From contig NZ_CP084464.1 in NCBI RefSeq assembly GCF_020405185.1, positions 124,001 through 188,000 on the forward strand: DNA of 64,000 nt, given 5' to 3'. Below are positions 61,679-64,000 of this stretch, piece after piece. The stretch's first letter is position 1; each line of letters starts with the position of its first letter. The translations under genes were made by a program, and so were the position numbers. The notes under the pieces are model-generated. The model was not told the DNA's origin and made no database searches. It saw nothing but the letters and a program-made list of their open reading frames with translations. Source of the DNA: Halomicrobium salinisoli. Lineage in GTDB: Archaea; Halobacteriota; Halobacteria; Halobacteriales; Haloarculaceae.

Positions 61679-63136
61679 CTAGTGGCCGTGGTCGTGGTGG
61701 CTGTGGCCGTGGTGGCTGCTCCCGCCCCGGGAGAACTGCCCCGCGAACGCGCGGTCGACGACCTCCGGCAGCGCCGGGTGGATGTGGACGGACTCGCGGA
61801 TGTCCCGGACCGTCCCGGAGCCGGCCTGCATCGCGACGACGACCTCCTGGATCAGCGACGAGGCGTCGGGGCCGATGATGTGACAGCCCAGTATCTCGCC
61901 GTCGAGGTCGATCAGGACTTTCACGAACCCCTCCGCGTGCATCGCGTCGCCGCGGGCGGTCTCATCGTACCGGTGGACGCTGGTCGCGAACTCCGCGTCG
62001 GCGGTCCGGAGTTCCTGCTCGGTCGCGCCGACGCCGGCGACCTCGGGCGAGGCGAAGACGGCGTAGGGGATCGCCGAGTAGTCGACCGGCTCGAGGTCGT
62101 CGCCGAAGACGTTCCGGGCGACCGCTCTGGCCTCGTGGTTGGCGTTGTGCTTCAGCAGGTACTCGCCGACGACGTCGCCCAGTGCCCACACGCCGTCGGC
62201 GGTCGTCCGCAGGTACTCGTCGGTCTCGACGAACCCCTGGTCGTCGGTCTCGATGCCCGCCGCCGCCGGGTTCAGCGTGTCGGTGTTAGGAATCCGTCCG
62301 GTCGCCATCAGCAGCGCGTCGCCGGTGACCGTCACGTCGTCCGAACCCGAGCCCTCGGCCCCCGTCGACGACTCGGGCGGGTAGGGCCGCGCGTCGACGC
62401 TCACCTCGCCGTCCGACGCGCGCGCTGCGACCGCCTCGTAGCCGGCGTAGACGTCGAATCGATCGGCGTAGCGCTCCGTGAAGGCCTCGCCGACCTCCTC
62501 GTCGGTCGTCGGCAGCAGGTGCGGGCGCCGGCCGACGATGGACACGTCGCTGCCGAACGTGCCGAAGAAGTGGCCAAGCTCCGCGGCGATGTAGCCGCCG
62601 CCGACGACGACGAGGCGGTCCGGGACCTCCTCGAGCTGGAGCGCCTCCGTGCTCGTGAGGTAGTCGACGTCCTCGACGCCGTCTATGCCGGGAATGTGCG
62701 GGCGGGTGCCGGCCGCGACGAGGACCGTCTCAGCCCGGATGCGCGCGCCGTCGTCCTCCCCGCCGGAGACCTCGACCGTGCGCTCGTCGACGAACTGCGC
62801 CTCCCCGTCGAAGAGGGTGTGCTGGCCGGACGACTGCAGGCCGCTGCGGATGGACTCCGCGCTGCCGGAGACGTCGTCGTTGACCTTCTCGACGATCTCG
62901 GCGAAGTCGACGCCCTCGACCTCGGCGTCGATCTCGAACTCGCCGGCGCGCTCGACGGTCTCCAGGACCTCGGCGTGGTACAGCAACTGCTTCGAGGGGA
63001 TGCACCCGCGGTTCAGACAGGTCCCGCCGAGCGGCCCCTTCTCGACGACGGCGACCGACTGGCCCTGGTTCGCGGCGACGTTGGCGACGTCCAGTCCGGA
63101 TCCGGACCCGATGACGAGAAAGTCGAACTCCTCCAT
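61679..63136 (-). CDS. FAD-dependent disulfide reductase (bis-gamma-glutamylcystine or mercuric reductase-like)
   Basis: A 485-residue flavoprotein of the dihydrolipoamide-dehydrogenase class. FAD binding is at FLVIGSGSGLDVANVAA, the redox disulfide at GGTCLNRGCIPSK (near 40-50), the NAD(P) fold at LVVVGGGYIAAELGHFF, and the interface His/Glu at HIHPALPEVV. A haloarchaeal relative first annotated as mercuric reductase was shown to reduce bis-gamma-glutamylcystine, the haloarchaeal thiol, so that role is most likely; MerA activity remains possible given the MerB-like gene 8 kb away. There is no N-terminal HMA domain. The C-terminus ends in a His-rich tail (SSHHGHSHHDHGH) that may bind metals. 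Confidence 0.85.
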   Translation of the reverse strand: MEEFDFLVIGSGSGLDVANVAANQGQSVAVVEKGPLGGTCLNRGCIPSKQLLYHAEVLETVERAGEFEIDAEVEGVDFAEIVEKVNDDVSGSAESIRSGLQSSGQHTLFDGEAQFVDERTVEVSGGEDDGARIRAETVLVAAGTRPHIPGIDGVEDVDYLTSTEALQLEEVPDRLVVVGGGYIAAELGHFFGTFGSDVSIVGRRPHLLPTTDEEVGEAFTERYADRFDVYAGYEAVAARASDGEVSVDARPYPPESSTGAEGSGSDDVTVTGDALLMATGRIPNTDTLNPAAAGIETDDQGFVETDEYLRTTADGVWALGDVVGEYLLKHNANHEARAVARNVFGDDLEPVDYSAIPYAVFASPEVAGVGATEQELRTADAEFATSVHRYDETARGDAMHAEGFVKVLIDLDGEILGCHIIGPDASSLIQEVVVAMQAGSGTVRDIRESVHIHPALPEVVDRAFAGQFSRGGSSHHGHSHHDHGH

Positions 63137-63271
63137 GCGTATTTGTCGGCGTCGCCGGCCTTAGCCGCCGGGCGGTTGTGAGGATCCTTCGCACACCCGA
63201 GCGACGTACCGGCCGCGTCACAGCGACGACGGACCGCCGGCGAGTCCGGTCTTCCGGCGCGTCTCCGCCGG

Positions 63272-63712
63272 CTACAGCCCGTCGGTGGCGTCCATGTTCG
63301 ATCCACGGCTCATGATGAGGCCGCTCGCGAGCATCAGGAGCGCGAGCGCGACCATGCCGGCGTCCCAGCCCACCGCCGCGGTCATCTGGCTCCCGCCCAT
63401 CCCGCCGCCCATGCCGCCGCCCATCCCGCTGCCCGGTCCCATCGCGTCCGCGCCGAGCATCCCTCCGGCGAGGAGGGCCTGGTTCGCGAGCATCAGCACC
63501 ACGTAGCCGATCATCAGGAGCCCGCTCGCCCCGCCGAGCCTGTCGGCGTATCCGGTGAGCAACGCGGCCCCGTGGACGACGACGATCAGACCGAGCAGCA
63601 ACATCGCCCACGCGCCCGCCGACATCCGGGTCCCGGTCGACGCGCTCCACAGCGAGTAGAGCCCGGACGCGAACGCGATGGACGCCCCGTATAGTCGCGT
63701 GTCGGACACCAT
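63272..63712 (-). CDS. Hypothetical membrane protein with Met/Gly-rich loop
   Basis: A 146-residue protein with four likely transmembrane helices (LYGASIAFASGLYSLW, AWAMLLLGLIVVVHGAALL, GLLMIGYVVLMLANQALLAGG, GMVALALLMLASGLIM). The loop before the last helix is a Gly/Met repeat (GPGSGMGGGMGGGMGGSQM); Met-rich loops can bind copper, though here the role is unknown. I use the ATG at 63712 (MVSDTRLYG), as an upstream extension is not hydrophobic. It is divergent from the DUF302 gene, with only 30 nt between the starts, so the promoters overlap. Confidence 0.7.
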   Translation of the reverse strand: MVSDTRLYGASIAFASGLYSLWSASTGTRMSAGAWAMLLLGLIVVVHGAALLTGYADRLGGASGLLMIGYVVLMLANQALLAGGMLGADAMGPGSGMGGGMGGGMGGSQMTAAVGWDAGMVALALLMLASGLIMSRGSNMDATDGL

Positions 63713-63742
63713 GGCGGGACGTTCGGTGGCCTGCTGAAAAGC

Positions 63743-64000
63743 ATGCGGGGTCAGGCGCCCCGACTCTCTCGTCGACTGTTCCCAGTGTGGAGCGCCGGAA
63801 CCGCGGTCGCCGACGAAACGACCGAGTCGGACGGAGACTGTCCCGGAGACGAGGATTCGGGCCTCGTCACCGTCGCCAGCGACGACGACTTCGACGAGAC
63901 GGTCTGTCGGATCACGGAGGCGATCGAGGCCCGGGAGAACCTGAGCGTCGTCACGACGGTCGACCACGCGGCCAACGCCGAGACGGCAGACCTGGACCTC
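63743..64000 (+). CDS. DUF302-domain protein (cut by window end)
   Basis: From the ATG at 63743, an open frame of 86 codons runs to the window end. The first part (MRGQAPRLSRRLFPVWSAGT) could be a short signal or leader. The rest, GLVTVASDDDFDETVCRITEAIEARENLSVVTTVDHAANAE, matches the start of the DUF302 fold, in which short proteins of about 130-150 residues are usual. A GTG at 63785 is an alternative start. The function of DUF302 is not established. Confidence 0.7.
   Translation, partial: MRGQAPRLSRRLFPVWSAGTAVADETTESDGDCPGDEDSGLVTVASDDDFDETVCRITEAIEARENLSVVTTVDHAANAETADLDL

Overview
The window is GC-rich and carries hallmarks of a halophilic archaeon of class Halobacteria. The predicted proteins are very acidic. 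Export is mostly by twin-arginine (Tat) signals. Many promoters place a TATA-like box about 25-33 nt ahead of the start codon, as expected for leaderless mRNAs. Haloarchaeal families recur: HTH_10/Bat regulators, TrmB regulators, a HalOD1 domain, a DUF7344-type HTH, halocyanin and archaeal RNase J. The genus cannot be fixed from sequence reading alone. No CRISPR array, rRNA or tRNA gene was recognised.

Layout. 1-6800: housekeeping and stress genes, with two membrane proteins, an HTH_10 regulator preceded by a DtxR-like palindrome, a RIC/YtfE-type Fe-S repair protein, a DGC-type Cys protein, a helix-hairpin-helix protein, a rubrerythrin-like zinc ribbon and glutamate dehydrogenase. 6855-19913: an alpha-glucan module with a maltodextrin-type ABC importer (binding lipoprotein, two permeases, divergent ATPase), two GH15 enzymes without signal peptides, a TrmB regulator and a GH13 amylase; imported maltodextrins are probably hydrolysed in the cytoplasm. 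19959-32327: a TRAM protein, a six-PAS histidine kinase, remnants of a VapBC toxin-antitoxin pair, an M14 carboxypeptidase, a 5'-damaged multicopper oxidase, an HTH/zinc-ribbon pair, RNase J and an arsR-acr3-arsC operon with an operator-like palindrome.

32357-49231: a plant-polysaccharide island. It has a Tat-exported GH10 xylanase and GH43 enzyme, both ending in a nearly identical dockerin-like module; a decayed third copy of the GH43 gene start; an esterase; a GH68 fructosyltransferase; a second ABC importer whose operon ends in a YesL-like gene; divergent TrmB and IclR regulators; and a cytoplasmic GH51 arabinofuranosidase. The arrangement suggests extracellular attack on arabinoxylan, oligosaccharide import and intracellular removal of arabinose. 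Between the IclR and GH51 genes lies an unexplained tandem repeat of 179-bp period.

49602-64000: RNase HI, a GNAT enzyme, a small secreted protein, a methyltransferase, a MerB-like organomercurial lyase followed by an HTH_10 regulator with an 18-bp perfect palindrome at its promoter, a halocyanin, a second HSL-type esterase, truncated haemoglobin, a bile-acid-symporter-family transporter, a MetE-type methionine synthase, two tiny membrane proteins, a DsrE-family protein with an apparent ACG start, a mercuric/bis-gamma-glutamylcystine-reductase-like flavoprotein with a His-rich tail, and a DUF302 gene cut by the window end.

The best leads are the dockerin-tagged tandem glycosidase array with its pseudogene relic, the 179-bp repeat, the ACG-start DsrE gene, the promoter palindromes at 1898 and 53241, and several recently decayed genes between 24 and 37 kb.
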